Part shown: piece after piece, positions 1 to 12,702 of the stretch
Position numbering within the stretch: position 1 is the stretch's first letter
Layout of the letters: each line of letters opens with the position of its first letter
From: Macrostomum hystrix
Lineage: Eukaryota > Platyhelminthes > Macrostomidae
Assembly (NCBI GenBank): GCA_950097015.1
Contig: CATNEN010000011.1
Span: 3,438,501 to 3,502,500 of the forward strand
DNA length: 64,000 nt
Direction: 5' to 3'
Translations under genes and position numbers: made by a program
The notes under the pieces: model-generated
Databases searched by the model: none
What the model saw: the letters and a program-made list of their open reading frames with translations, nothing else
What the model was told of the DNA's origin: nothing

Positions 1-3000
1 TCCAAAATTGGAAAAAAGAGGAGAGAAGAGAGGAGAAGGGTGAGATGAGAGAGGAGAGAGAACAGAGGAGAAGGGTGAGATGAGAGAGGAGAGAGAACAG
101 AGGAGAAGGGTGAGATGAGAGAGGAAAGAGAACAGAGGAGAGAGGAGAGAGAACAGAGGAGAGAGGAGAGAGAACAGAGGAGAGAGGAGTGAGGAGAGAG
201 AACAGAGGAGAGAGAACAGAGGAGAGAGGAGAGAGAACAGAGGAGAGAGGAGAGAGAACAGAGGAGAGAGGAGAGAGAACAGAGGAGAGAGGAGAGAGAA
301 CAGAGGAGAGAGAATAGAGGAGAGAGAACAGAGGAGAGAGAACAGAGGAGAGAGAACAGAGGAGAGAGAACAGAGGAGAGAGAACAGAGGAGAGAGAACA
401 GAGGAGAGAGAACAGAGGAGAGAGAATAGAGGAGAGAGAACAGAGGAGAGAGAACAGAGGAGAGAGAACAGAGGAGAGAGAACAGAGGAGAGAGGAGAGA
501 GAACAGAGGAGAGAGGAGAGAGAACAGAGGAGAGAGAACAGAGGAGAGAGAACAGAGGAGAGAGAACAGAGGAGAGAGGAGAGAGAACAGAGGAGAGAGA
601 ACAGAGGAGAGAGGAGAGAGAACAGAGGAGAGAGAACAGAGGAGAGAGAACAGAGGAGAGAGAACAGAGGAGAGAGAACAGAGGAGAGAGAACAGAGGAG
701 AGAGAACAGAGGAGAGAGAACAGAGGAGAGAGAACAGAGGAGAGAGAACAGAGGAGAGAGAACAGAGGAGAGAGAACAGAGGAGAGAGAACAGAGGAGAG
801 AGAACAGAGGAGAGAGAATAGAGGAGAGAGAACAGAGGAGAGAGAACAGAGGAGAGAGAACAGAGGAGAGAGAACAGAGGAGAGAGAACAGAGGAGAGAG
901 AACAGAGGAGAGAGAACAGAGGAGAGAGAACAGAGGAGAGAGAACAGAGGAGAGAGAACAGAGGAGAGAGAACAGAGGAGAGAGAACAGAGGAGAGAGAA
1001 CAGAGGAGAGAGAACAGAGGAGAGAGAACAGAGGAGAGAGGAGAGAGAACAGAGGAGAGAGAACAGAGGAGAGAGGAGAGAGAACAGAGGAGAGAGAACA
1101 GAGGAGAGAGAACAGAGGAGAGAGAATAGAGGAGAGAGAACAGAGGAGAGAGAACAGAGGAGAGAGAACAGAGGAGAGAGAACAGAGGAGAGAGAACAGA
1201 GGAGAGAGAACAGAGGAGAGAGAATAGAGGAGAGAGAACAGAGGAGAGAGAACAGAGGAGAGAGAACAGAGGAGAGAGAACAGAGGAGAGAGAACAGAGG
1301 AGAGAGAACAGAGGAGAGAGAACAGAGGAGAGAGAACAGAGGAGAGAGAACAGAGGAGAGAGAATAGAGGAGAGAGAACAGAGGAGAGAGAACAGAGGAG
1401 AGAGAACAGAGGAGAGAGAACAGAGGAGAGAGGAGAGAGAACAGAGGAGAGAGAACAGAGGAGAGAGGAGAGAGAACAGAGGAGAGAGAACAGAGGAGAG
1501 AGAACAGAGGAGAGAGAATAGAGGAGAGAGAACAGAGGAGAGAGAACAGAGGAGAGAGAACAGAGGAGAGAGAACAGAGGAGAGAGAACAGAGGAGAGAG
1601 AACAGAGGAGAGAGAACAGAGGAGAGAGAACAGAGGAGAGAGAACAGAGGAGAGAGAACAGAGGAGAGAGAACAGAGGAGAGAGAACAGAGGAGAGAGAA
1701 CAGAGGAGAGAGGAGAGAGAACAGAGGAGAGAGAACAGAGGAGAGAGAACAGAGGAGAGAGAACAGAGGAGAGAGGAGAGAGAACAGAGGAGAGAGAACA
1801 GAGGAGAGAGGAGAGAGAACAGAGGAGAGAGAACAGAGGAGAGAGAACAGAGGAGAGAGAACAGAGGAGAGAGAACAGAGGAGAGAGAACAGAGGAGAGA
1901 GAACAGAGGAGAGAGAACAGAGGAGAGAGAACAGAGGAGAGAGAACAGAGGAGAGAGAACAGAGGAGAGAGAACAGAGGAGAGAGAACAGAGGAGAGAGA
2001 ACAGAGGAGAGAGAACAGAGGAGAGAGAACAGAGGAGAGAGAACAGAGGAGAGAGAACAGAGGAGAGAGAACAGAGGAGAGAGAACAGAGGAGAGAGAAC
2101 AGAGGAGAGAGAACAGAGGAGAGAGAACAGAGGAGAGAGAACAGAGGAGAGAGAACAGAGGAGAGAGAACAGAGGAGAGAGAACAGAGGAGAGAGAACAG
2201 AGGAGAGAGAACAGAGGAGAGAGAACAGAGGAGAGAGGAGAGAGAACAGAGGAGAGAGGAGAGAGAACAGAGGAGAGAGAACAGAGGAGAGAGAACAGAG
2301 GAGAGAGAACAGAGGAGAGAGAATAGAGGAGAGAGAACAGAGGAGAGAGAACAGAGGAGAGAGAACAGAGGAGAGAGAACAGAGGAGAGAGAACAGAGGA
2401 GAGAGAATAGAGGAGAGAGAACAGAGGAGAGAGAACAGAGGAGAGAGGAGAGAGAACAGAGGAGAGAGAACAGAGGAGAGAGAATAGAGGAGAGAGAACA
2501 GAGGAGAGAGAACAGAGGAGAGAGAACAGAGGAGAGAGAACAGAGGAGAGAGAACAGAGGAGAGAGAACAGAGGAGAGAGAACAGAGGAGAGAGAACAGA
2601 GGAGAGAGAACAGAGGAGAGAGAACAGAGGAGAGAGAACAGAGGAGAGAGAACAGAGGAGAGAGAACAGAGGAGAGAGAACAGAGGAGAGAGAACAGAGG
2701 AGAGAGAACAGAGGAGAGAGAACAGAGGAGAGAGAACAGAGGAGAGAGAACAGAGGAGAGAGAACAGAGGAGAGAGAACAGAGGAGAGAGAACAGAGGAG
2801 AGAGAACAGAGGAGAGAGAACAGAGGAGAGAGAACAGAGGAGAGAGAACAGAGGAGAGAGAACAGAGGAGAGAGAACAGAGGAGAGAGAACAGAGGAGAG
2901 AGAACAGAGGAGAGAGGAGAGAGAACAGAGGAGAGAGGAGAGAGAACAGAGGAGAGAGAACAGAGGAGAGAGAACAGAGGAGAGAGAACAGAGGAGAGAG

Positions 3001-3440
3001 AATAGAGGAGAGAGAACAGAGGAGAGAGAACAGAGGAGAGAGAACAGAGGAGAGAGAACAGAGGAGAGAGGAGAGAGAACAGAGGAGAGAGGAGAGAGAA
3101 CAGAGGAGAGAGAACAGAGGAGAGAGGAGAGAGAACAGAGGAGAGAGAACAGAGGAGAGAGAATAGAGGAGAGAGAACAGAGGAGAGAGAACAGAGGAGA
3201 GAGAACAGAGGAGAGAGAACAGAGGAGAGAGAATAGAGGAGAGAGAACAGAGGAGAGAGAACAGAGGAGAGAGAACAGAGGAGAGAGAACAGAGGAGAGA
3301 GAACAGAGGAGAGAGGAGAGAGAACAGAGGAGAGAGGAGAGAGACAAGAGGAGAAAAAGACTGGAGAGAGGAAAGACAAGAGAGGAGAGAGAATAGATGA
3401 GAGAGGAGAGAGGAGAGAAGTGAGAGGTAGTGAGAAGAGA
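1..3440. repeat. 14-bp purine-rich minisatellite/satellite array
   Basis: The first 3.4 kb is a tandem array whose main unit is GAACAGAGGAGAGA. Variants have an extra GGAGAGA half-unit, and ACAG is sometimes changed to ATAG. The + strand is almost wholly purine, with one C per unit. The array starts at or before the window edge, so its full length is unknown. It decays from about 3340 into shorter GAGAG-rich sequence. I see no gene in it. Confidence 0.97.
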
Positions 3441-3623
3441 GAAGATACGATAAAACAGAGGGAGGTTAGGAAGAGGATGAAGTATTCTAATTATTGTGAG
3501 GGACTCAGGGAGTATAAAAACAGAAAAAAACACAGATTTGCATAGTTAATTCGTATTGCTTTTTCATGACTTGAACTGTAACTAACAGTCGATTCGTTCA
3601 TAGTTTCGTTTGTCCTAGTTGCC

Positions 3624-6600
3624 ATGGCAACCAGCGCCGCCAGTTCCGCCCACCTGAGCGTGTGCCGCCGGCTGCTATTCGGCTTGGCCAGTCCGCCCCT
3701 TCAGCTGACTCAGAATGCCATCGGGCTGTACCTGAACGTCTTCTTGTTGGAGTCAGCCAAGCTTCGACCCTTGCTAATCTCTGTCGTGATGTTTAGCGGT
3801 AGATTTGTTGACGCAATTAGCGATCCTCTGATTGGCTACGGAGTGTCCAGGACTCGAACCCGAATCGGCAAGTGCCGTCCGTGGCTGCTGGCTGGCGCGA
3901 TATTCAGCGCGTTGACCTTTTTTGTCCTCTGGTTGCCGCCCAAATCTGATTGGATGGATGGCTGGCGATTAGCCTACTACATGCCAGCCTATGTGGCCTT
4001 CTCATTGGCCATTTCTGTGAGTGCATTTTGTTTGACTTGAGGGCCCTGGATCTAAAAATAGTTATGGTGAATCTCGTAGTTTTTCAGTTGGGAAAGTTTT
4101 GGGAAATTACAAAATTTTTATTTACATCCCTGTGTTCTGTAGGACAAATCCCTTAGAGGAAATACCGAAGTTTTGCAGTGATTTCTTTAGGTCAAATCCC
4201 AATGTCTGTGGAAAATCGCGTAGTTCTCTAGGGGAAATCCCGTAGTTCTCTAGGGGAAATCCCGTAATTCTGTAGGGAAATCCCGTAGTTCTGTAGGGAA
4301 ATCCCGTAGTTCTCTGGGGGGGGGAAATCCCATAGTTCTCTGGGGAAATCACATAGTTCTCTGGAGGAAATTCCGTAGATTTTTTGTCGAAATCCCGTAG
4401 TTCTGTAGGGGGAATCCCGTAGTTCTGTAGGGGAAATTTTATAGTTCTGTAGGGTAAAATCCTAAAATTCCGTAAGGGAAATCTTGGTCTTGGCTGCAAA
4501 GACTAATATTTGTTAAAATTTTTAAAAGTACTAAAATTTGTGAATGCTTAAAACTAAGTTTTTCGTCTCTAAATTTTTTACAAAGTTTCCATTCCTTCGA
4601 ATATTTATTTATTAGCATTTATACTCGTACAAACATACATTATTGCGTGATGTGACATTGCTCAACATTTACGCACCGATTCCAGTGCTATTACATCCCC
4701 TACACCACGCTGACAATGAGAATCTCGGCTTCGCCCAAACAGCGGGACAGCGCCACTGCCTTTAGAATGGCCTTCGAAATGCTTGGCATCTTAGTTGGCC
4801 CAGTGTTCTTCACGTTTATTGTGGAGCCTAAGAGAACCTCGGTCACCTGCTCGGAGGCCGCTAATTACTCTTTGGCAACGGCCGGCGGTAACGCTACTAG
4901 AGGAAACACATCAGAAGAAGAGGTTATTAAATTGTTCCATTTTCGCTAGGAATGGGCGATGTTTCAGGATCGTTACAGAACTGGTGACACTTCCTGTCCG
5001 ACATGTTACACTAGATGTCTAACATGTTTCATGAAGTATCTAACATGTAACATGAAATGCCTAACATGTTACATGAAATATCTAACATGTTACATGAAAT
5101 GCCTAACATGTTACATGAAATGTCTACCATATTATACGGAATGTCTAGCATGTTACATGAAATGTCTAAAATGTTACATGAAATGCCTAACATGTTACAC
5201 GAAATATCTAACATTTTACATGAAATGTCTACCATATTATACGGAATGTCTAGCATGTTACATGAAATGTCTAAAATGTTACATGAAATGCCTAACATGT
5301 TACATGAAATGCCTAACATGTTACATGAAATGTCTAACATGTTAATTGAAATATCCAACATGGTACATGAAAATTCTAACATGAAACATGAAATGTCTAA
5401 CATTTTACATGAAATGTCTAACATGTTACATGAAATGTCTAACATGTTACATGAAATGTCTAACATGTTGCATGAAATATCTAACATGTTACATGAAATA
5501 TCTAATATGTTACATTAAATATCTAACATGTTACATGAAATATCTAATATGTTACATTAAATATCTAACATGTTACATGAAATGCCTAACATGTTACATT
5601 AAATATCTAACATGTTACATGAAATGTCTACCATATTATACGGAATTTCTAACATGTTACATGAAATATCTAATATGTTACATTAAATGTCTAACATATT
5701 ATACGGAATGTCTAGCATGTTACATGAAATGTCTAACATGTTATACGCAATATCTAACATATTACATAAAATGTCCAGCACGTAACGTAAAATGTCTAAC
5801 AGGTCTACTCCTAAAGTGCAACGGTATGACACTAAATCTGTAGCTGCTGGTTAGACTTGCCAAAATATACAATAGTTTCCCCAATTTCCAACCCTGAAAG
5901 GCTGCCTATCTGATCTCAGCAGCGTCAGTATCCGCCCTGGTGCTAATCTGTGGCATAATTGGATTTTTTGGTGTTCGTGAAATCGACACCTCGAGTGACA
6001 GCGCGGTCGACAGCGATTCGATCACTGCCGATCAGTTCGTGAAACAGTCGCTGGTCAGTTATCTGCGCCAGTGCCGAACGGTTGTCACTTATCGACCGTT
6101 TCTGAGAGCCACAGTCATATTCATCACGCTCAGTTTGTCCTGGCATGTGAGTCATTTACGGGCGTATAGCTATTGTCACAGAGGAAAAGTGAAACTTTTG
6201 CTTGTTTATATGCATCAAAAAAACCTCTTTAAGTGATTGAAATCCCTCACACCCTTTTACAACCTCTCACAACCTCTCACAACCACTCACAACCTCTCAC
6301 AACCTCTAACTACCTCTCACAACCACTCACAACCACTCACAACCTCTAACAACCTCTCACAACCTCTCACAACCTCTCACAACCTCTCACAACCTCTCAC
6401 AACCTCTCACAACCTCTCACAACCTCTCACTACCTCTCACTACCTCTCACAACCTCTCACAACCTCTCACTACCTCTCACAACCTCTCACTACCTCTCAC
6501 AACCTCTCACAACCTCTCACAACCTCTCACAAACTCTCACTACCTCTCACAACCTCTCAAAACCTCTCTCTACCTCTCACTACCTCTCAAAACCTCTCAC

Positions 6601-9550
6601 TACCTCTCACAACCTCTCACTACCTCTCACAACCTCTCACAACCACTCACTACCTCTCACTACCTCTCAAAACCTCTCACTACCTCTCACAACCTCTCAA
6701 AACCTCTCACTACCTCTCAAAACCTCTTACTACCTCTCACAACCTCTCACAACCTCTCACAACCTCTCACAACCACTCACAACCTCTAACTACCACTCAC
6801 AACCTCTCACAACCTCTCACTACCTCTCACAACCTCTCACAACCTCTCACAACCTCTCACTACCTCTCACAACCTCTCAAAACCTCTCACTACCTCTCAC
6901 AACCTCTCAAAACCTCTCACTACCTCTCACTACCTCTCACAACCTCTCACAACCTCTCACAACCTCTCACAACCACTCACAACCACTCAAAAGTGTAAAT
7001 TACAGTCTCACAACATTTCACAACATTTCAAAACATCTCGCAAGCTCACACAAACTAGCAATACAACCGCCCGCCAAAGTATGCAACAGCTAGGCTCAAT
7101 ACGTTCCGTTCGTCTCGGACCAATTGGCAGATCTTCCAAGCAATTTCTATTCTCTACGTGACCCACGTAATGCGACTGGGCGGTCACGTGCGCTTCTGCA
7201 CTTTAACCTACCTGGTTGTGGCACTGGCCGCTACCCCACTCTGGCACCTGTTCTCAGTGAGATTTAGCAAGAAGCTAGCTTTACAGATTGGCAGTGTGGT
7301 AAGTGAATATTGGAAAAGACCCTTATAATGGATATATTAAATTTTTTTAATGGTAAATTGATTGAACCTTACAAACAGGGCACAGCTGGCTGCTGCCTAT
7401 TGGCTGGACTAATGCCGGGTGGAATTTTGCCACTGTTCTATGGCATGGTTGCCGTGGCTGGCACTCTGGGAGCAAATGCACTTTTATTGTCCTGGGCAAC
7501 CCTGCCTGATGTCATTCAGGTGACAGCAATGCTTTCAAATACTTTACAATGAAGATTTGTCTGAGACTATGAGCGCTTGGGGTTAGCCTAGAATCGTAGC
7601 AAAAATTTTAGTAGGAATCGTAGCTGTAATCTCTGTAGGAATCGTAGCAGGAATCTCTGTAGGAATCGTAGCAGGGATCTCAGCAGGAATCGTAGCAGGA
7701 ATCTCTGTACCAATCGTAGCAGGAATCTCAGCAGGAATCGTAGCAGGAATCTCAGCAGGAATCGTAGCAGGAATCTCAGCAGGAATCGTAACAAGAATCT
7801 CAGTAGGAATCGTAGCAGGAATCTCAGTAGAAATCATACCAAGAATCTCTGTAGGAATCGTAGCAGGGATCTCAGCAGGAATCGTAGCAGGAATCTCTGT
7901 ACCAATCGTAGCAGGGATCTCAGCAGGAATCGTAGCAGGAATCTCAGCAGGAATCGTAGCAGGGATCTCAGCAGGAATCGTAGCAGGAATCTCAGCAGGA
8001 ATCGTAGCAGGAATCTCAGCAGGAATCGTAACAAGAATCTCAGTAGGAATCGTAGCAGGAATCTCAGTAGAAATCATACCAAGAATCTCTGTAGGAATCG
8101 TAGCAGGAATCTCAGCAGGAATCGTAGCAGGAATCTCTGTACGAATCGTAGCAGGAATCTCAGTAGGAATCGTAGCAAGAATCACAGTAGGAATCGTAGC
8201 AAGAATCTCAGTAGAAATCGTACCAAGAATCTCAGAAGGAAGCGTAGCAAGAATCTCAGTAGAAATCATACCAAGAATCTCTGTAGGAATCGTAGCAGGA
8301 ATCTCAGCAGGAATCGTAGCAGGAATCTCAGTAGGGATCGTAGCAGGAATCTCAGCAGGAATCGTAGCAGGAATCTCAGTAGGAATCGTAGTAGGAATCT
8401 CTGTAGGAATCGAAGCTGTAATCTCTGTAGGAGTCGTAGCAGGAATCTCAGTAGGAATCGTAGCAGGAATCACAGTAGGGATCGTAGCAGGAATCTCAGT
8501 AGGAATCGTAGCAAGAATCACAGTAGGGATCGTAGCAGGAATCTCAGTAGGAATCGTAGCAAGAATCACAGTAGGAATCGTAGCAAGAATCTCAGTAGAA
8601 ATCGTACCAAGAATCTCTGTACGAATCGTAGCAGGAATCTCAGCAGGAATCGTAGCAGGAATCTCAGCAGGAATCGTAGCAGGAATCTCAGTAGAAATCG
8701 TACCAAGAATCTCTGTACGAATCGTAGCAGGAATCTCAGCAGGAATCGTAGCAGGAATCTCAGCAGGAATCGTAGCAGGAATCTCAGTAGAAATCGTACC
8801 AAGAATCTCTGTAGGAATCGTAGCAGGAATCTCAGCAGGAATCGTAGCAGGAATCTCAGCAGGAATCGTAGCAGGAATCTCAGTAGAAATCGTACCAAGA
8901 ATCTCTGTAGGAATCGTAGCAGGAATCTCTGTAGGAATCGAAGCTGTAATCTCTGTAGGAATCGTAGCAAGAATCTCAGTAGGAATCGTAGCAAGAATCT
9001 CAGCTGGAATCGTAGCAAGAATCTCAGCAGGAATCGTAGCAAGAATCTCAGCAGGAATCGTAGCAAGAATCTCAGCAGGAATCGTAGCAAGAATCTCAGC
9101 AGGAATCGTAGCAAGAATCTCAGCAGGAATCGTTTGAACACGAAAATTTGACCTTTCGATTTGGATTTTCAGTCCTTTTACCGGGACAATGGCATGCGGC
9201 TGGAGGCGGTATTCTACTCAACTTTCACTTTCGCCAACAAATGCGCCGTCAGTTTGAGCATGGCCGGACTTAATCTGGCTTTGGATTTGGCCGGATACGA
9301 CAGGTTCTCATGCGTCCAACCGCCGGAGCTGGTTGTTGCCCTTCGCTGTCTGCTTCTGTCGCCTCTGCCGCTGCTTTGCCTCGCCATGCGATTTGCCTGG
9401 CTTCTGCCGAATGCATCAGAATCTGCCGGTGTGCCAGTGATTACTATCACTTCCAGCAGCGTGGAAATACCCGCCGATGCCAACACTGAGAAGGACTCAC
9501 TTAAGATGCTCAGTCCAGAGACTGAATGCGAGTTGAAGGTGCAAGTTTAA
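3624..9550 (+). CDS. MFSD2A/MFSD2B-like sodium-dependent lysophospholipid symporter, six exons
   Basis: Exons by splice consensus: 3624-4016, 4686-4922, 5901-6146, 7131-7298, 7379-7519, 9173-9550. All five introns are phase 0, and the joined frame encodes 520 residues plus stop, close to the usual 530-540. The product is a polytopic MFS (GPH-type) carrier. Family members import lysophosphatidylcholine or sphingosine-phosphate lipids across the plasma membrane with sodium. Visible family signatures are the exon 1 block SGRFVDAISDPLIGYG (GR..D..SDP..G, between the first helices), exon 2 CYYIPYTTLTM followed by QRDSATAFRM, exon 3 ending its helix with GVRE, and exon 5 WATLPDVIQ. ATG 3624 is chosen for its position before the first conserved helix and its good context (gccATGG). 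A second paralogue assignment (MFSD2B) cannot be excluded. Introns 1, 2, 3 and 5 carry different minisatellites. Confidence 0.9.
4140..4490. repeat. About 22-bp minisatellite in MFSD2 intron 1
   Basis: Degenerate tandem copies of a unit like GGGGAAATCCCGTAGTTCTG, about fifteen copies with length variation. They lie wholly inside the first intron of the MFSD2-like gene. Confidence 0.9.
5000..5800. repeat. 21-bp minisatellite in MFSD2 intron 2
   Basis: About 38 copies of a 21-bp unit built around AACATGTTACATGAAATGTC. The unit contains the palindrome ACATGT. Because 21 is a multiple of three, it keeps reading frames open on both strands; these are not genes. It lies in intron 2 (4923-5900). 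Confidence 0.95.
6240..6995. repeat. 10-bp minisatellite in MFSD2 intron 3
   Basis: About 75 copies of TCACAACCTC, with variants TCACTACCTC, TCAAAACCTC and TCACAACCAC, fill most of intron 3 (6147-7130). The + strand is nearly free of G. Confidence 0.96.
7596..9132. repeat. 24-bp (2 x 12) minisatellite in MFSD2 intron 5
   Basis: The array alternates two related 12-mers, AATCGTAGCAGG and AATCTCAGCAGG (variants AAG, TAG, GTA), giving a 24-bp period over 1.5 kb. It fills intron 5 (7520-9172) up to about 40 bp from the last exon. Two further arrays downstream use the same 12-mer family. Confidence 0.96.
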
Positions 9551-10222
9551 CTAGAATCTAAGCTAAAATCGAAGCTGGAATCGAAGCTGGAATAGAAGCT
9601 AGAATCGAAGCTGGAATCGTAGTTAAATTCGAAGCTAGAATCATAGCTAGAATCGAAGCTGGAATCGAAGCTAGAATCGAAGCTGGAATCGTAGCTATAA
9701 TCGTAGTTAGAATCGTAGCTAAAATCGTAGCTAGAATCATAGCTAGAATCGAAGCTAAAATCGAAGCTGGAATCGTAGCTATAATCGTAGTTAGAATCGA
9801 AGCTAGAATCATAGCTAGAATCGAAGCTAGAATCGAAGCTGGAATCGAAGCTGGAATCGAAGCTGGAATTGAAGCTAGAATCGAAGCTAGAATTATAACT
9901 TGAATCGAAGCTAGAATCGAAGCTGAATTAGAAGCTGGAATCGTAGCTAGAATCGAAGCTAGAATCGAAGCAGGAATTTAAGTTAGAACTCAAGCTGGAA
10001 TTGTAGCTAGAATCATAGCTTGAATCGTAGCAAGAATCGAAGCTGCATGGAATCGAAGCAAGAATCGATGCAGGAATTTAAGTTAGAACTCAAGCTGGAA
10101 TTGTAGCTAGAATCATAGCTTGAATCGTAGCAAGAATCGAAGCTGCATGGAATCGAAGCAAGAATCGAAGCTAGAATAATAGCAAGAATCGAAGCTAGAA
10201 TCAAAGCTAGATCCGTGGCTAG
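9549..10222. repeat. 12-bp minisatellite downstream of the MFSD2 stop
   Basis: Tandem AATCGAAGCTAG / AATCGAAGCTGG 12-mers begin within a few bases of the MFSD2 stop codon, so they would lie in its 3'UTR if the transcript reaches the AATAAA near 10500. The unit is clearly related to the 12-mers in the preceding intron. From about 9960 a larger unit of about 110 bp is itself duplicated. Confidence 0.94.
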
Positions 10223-10936
10223 AAATGCTAAATGCAACTATATTTTTTCAGTAACTTTTTCGCATATAAAAATTCAACATTAATTTGTCTTCCATACATT
10301 GGGTTGTATTTTAAGTTTTTGGTTGCAATTTTTATCTAGCTTGTAGAATCATAGGAACAAACTTTTAGTACTTAATTATACTTTACATTTTTAGTTAATT
10401 TCGATTCCAGGATTTTTTTACAATTTTTCAGGAAATGTCTAACTGTTTAGAACAGTAAACACACTAGCCAATCATTTACTAATTTTGAAATGTCTGGAAA
10501 ATAAACTTCAAAACAAATGAAAATTTGAATGTCTAATTGCTAATTGATTTTTTGACAACAATCTGGACGTTTTATCGATTATTTCAAAACTTATTTTTTC
10601 ATTTGTTCTAACCAATTTGTACGACTTCGACGAAAAATTCCCAAAAAATGTTAAACTTTGTGTACCACTGTCGTTTCGTTATATGCTACTTGCATAGTAG
10701 TATCTTTAGTTGAATTTGAAAGCAAGCATGCCCTACTTTGAATTCAGGGTGATTTGAAAGCCGTCAGTCGAATGAATATTTTTTCTACTTAAAGTAGTAC
10801 ACAATTGTACCAAATTTTCGTGCTTCAATTACGAATTCTATAGGACATAAATGCTTGGTTACTTTAGTCGCATAGTTAAGCCTTGGCTAAAAGGATTTTA
10901 TAGAAGTAATAATATCATGGCAAAACAACAACGGAA
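10223..10936. other. AT-rich spacer with a possible poly(A) signal
   Basis: A+T-rich unique DNA without a supportable gene. An AATAAA hexamer at 10500-10505 (+) is a candidate 3' end signal for the MFSD2-like transcript. Confidence 0.5.
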
Positions 10937-11292
10937 CAGGAATCGTTGGAGGAACCGTAGCAAGAATCTCAGTAGGAATCGTAGCAAGAATCTCAGTAGG
11001 AATCGTAGCAAGAATCTCAGTACGAATCGTAGCAAGAATCTCAGTAGGAATCGTAGCAAGAATCTCAGTAGGAATCGTACGTAGCAAGAATCTCAGTACG
11101 AATCGTAGCAAGAATCTCAGTAAGAATCGTAGCAAGAATCTCAGTAGGAATCTCAGTAGGAATCGTAGCAAGAATCTTAGTAGGAATCGTAGCAAGAATC
11201 TCAGTAGGAATCGTAGCTGGAATCTCAGTAGGAATCTTTGCAAGAATCTCAGTAGGAATCGTAGCAAGAATCTCAGTAGGAATCGTAGCTGA
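10937..11292. repeat. Second 24-bp array of the AATCGTAGCAAG family
   Basis: About fifteen copies of the AATCGTAGCAAG / AATCTCAGTAGG pair, the same two 12-mers as in MFSD2 intron 5 but 1.8 kb beyond that gene's last exon. The array is separated from the related 12-bp array by about 700 bp of unique DNA. Confidence 0.93.
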
Positions 11293-12268
11293 ATCATGGT
11301 AACCATGGAAATGAGTCTTTGCAGGTTAAATAAAATGAATTTCTCTTTTTGTATACTTTTCTGGTATCCAAACGTCGTCAATGTGGTATTCCATAGCCAA
11401 ATACCGGACCAAACGGGATTTCCTGAACGCTGTCAGTTGTGGCTTGCATTGGCGCAATTTTATTCTACGTCAAACGATCGTCTTAGGGAAAATAATAAAA
11501 AAACTTCTGCCCATGAGTTTGCTCAATTTGACTTCAGAGCCACACGCTAGCCTAGCGAGGCTCAGACTAAAAAGGCTGCATAGTTTAACCGTACTGTCGC
11601 ACGGACGGGGCCACTAGCAACCATTTCTTATTTTGGAAGGCAGTGTTTCACTCAATTGCGAAACAGGCTGCATATTTGAGCTCTACAACTGGATAGCGGT
11701 GTCTGCTGGTAGAACAATGGCTAAGTTTCTGACTGTTTATCCAACTTCAGCAGGTATACTAGAGGCATTCCCAGTTCTGAATGAATGTTTCAGCAAAATT
11801 GGAGTCATAATGCTAGCTCAGCATCGATCGCTTTTCTTGCTGTCTATATTCTTGGTGGAGGAAACAGTTATTGCTTACACGGCAACTTTGCCAGCGACTT
11901 TGCCACCCACCTCACTCCTCCCCCCAACAACTGCCGAGCGCAACCGCGTTTGGGCTTCCACACTGGCTGGTGGCGCCTTCTGTTTCCGCAGATTCAACCC
12001 AGCTCGGCTATCGACACCGAAGCGTGGGGGCGGTGAAGACTCGATACGCGATCCCCTCACTGAAGAAATCGATTTTCGAAGACCCAACTCCCCTCCATTC
12101 TTGGGATATTGATTTGCAGCCATCTATCGGTAAGCCAGCTCAGTCTTATTGTTAATACTTTCCACCACCCTCTGTTTCTCCAGCAGTTTCTGTTGGCTAC
12201 TTCGGGCTGAGGTACAGCTCTGCAGATCTTTCCCGGGGCCTTCACAATCGGCGGGCGTTTCAGCTCTA
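11293..12268 (+). other. Possible 3' end of an unidentified gene (two exons), doubtful
   Basis: No family is recognised. The stretch is G+C-rich from about 11880 and has a coding-like frame from about 11970, running through KTRYAIPSLKK and HSWDIDLQPSI. A GT donor at 12128 and a CAG acceptor at 12184 would join in phase 1 to a last exon reading VSVGYFGLRYSS and ending at a TAA at 12268. Upstream, 11381-12112 holds several overlapping frames separated by stops, none convincing. This could be the terminal exons of a real gene, a decayed gene, or chance. Confidence 0.25.
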
Positions 12269-12702
12269 AGCTAGTTTTTTATGCTGGTAGAGCGCAAGTG
12301 TTGACGTTGCTGACTTGACTGCTTCGAGATGCCAGGTGCTTTTTCTCTGACTCGCGGCTCGTTGAGCGTCTTCCTTCCTCTCAAGTCTATCCCCCCGCTT
12401 GGCTGGGGGCTTAAGAAGCAGCACCGGTTGAATATTTGCGAGACGCAACTCTGCGAGCCGCTCTCGCTCTAGGAATATCTTAGTAATTTCCCAAACGCGG
12501 AAGCAGCTCTCCAGAAGGGAGGCCCATTTGGCTCATCGGCGATCAAAGTTTCTGGCGAGGACTTCAATTAGTTTCCTTGCCGACTGACGTCTTCATCGCA
12601 GCTGCTGATAGTCAGCGGTGACGCAACACAGAACACTCTTAAACTTGTCGCACAGCTGCAGTTGTCTCTCAGCCGAGGGCGACCGCCATCGGATTAGTAG
12701 CC
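12269..12702 (+). other. 5' flank/leader of the giant secreted-protein gene
   Basis: G+C-moderate sequence without a frame of its own. It should hold the promoter and 5'UTR of the gene that starts at 12703, but I see no clear TATA box or other core element. The short frames here on both strands look like chance. Confidence 0.35.

Noticed and set aside
1-3440. CRISPR array or telomere
   Set aside because: No unique spacers between repeats and the unit is not a telomere word; the gene content is animal nuclear DNA.
4959-5843. Cys-Met-Lys repeat frames on both strands
   Set aside because: Translation of the 21-bp array in MFSD2 intron 2.
7583-9141. Frames of ATIPTEIPAT- and RFLLRFLL-type repeats on the - strand
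   Set aside because: Translation of the 24-bp array inside MFSD2 intron 5.
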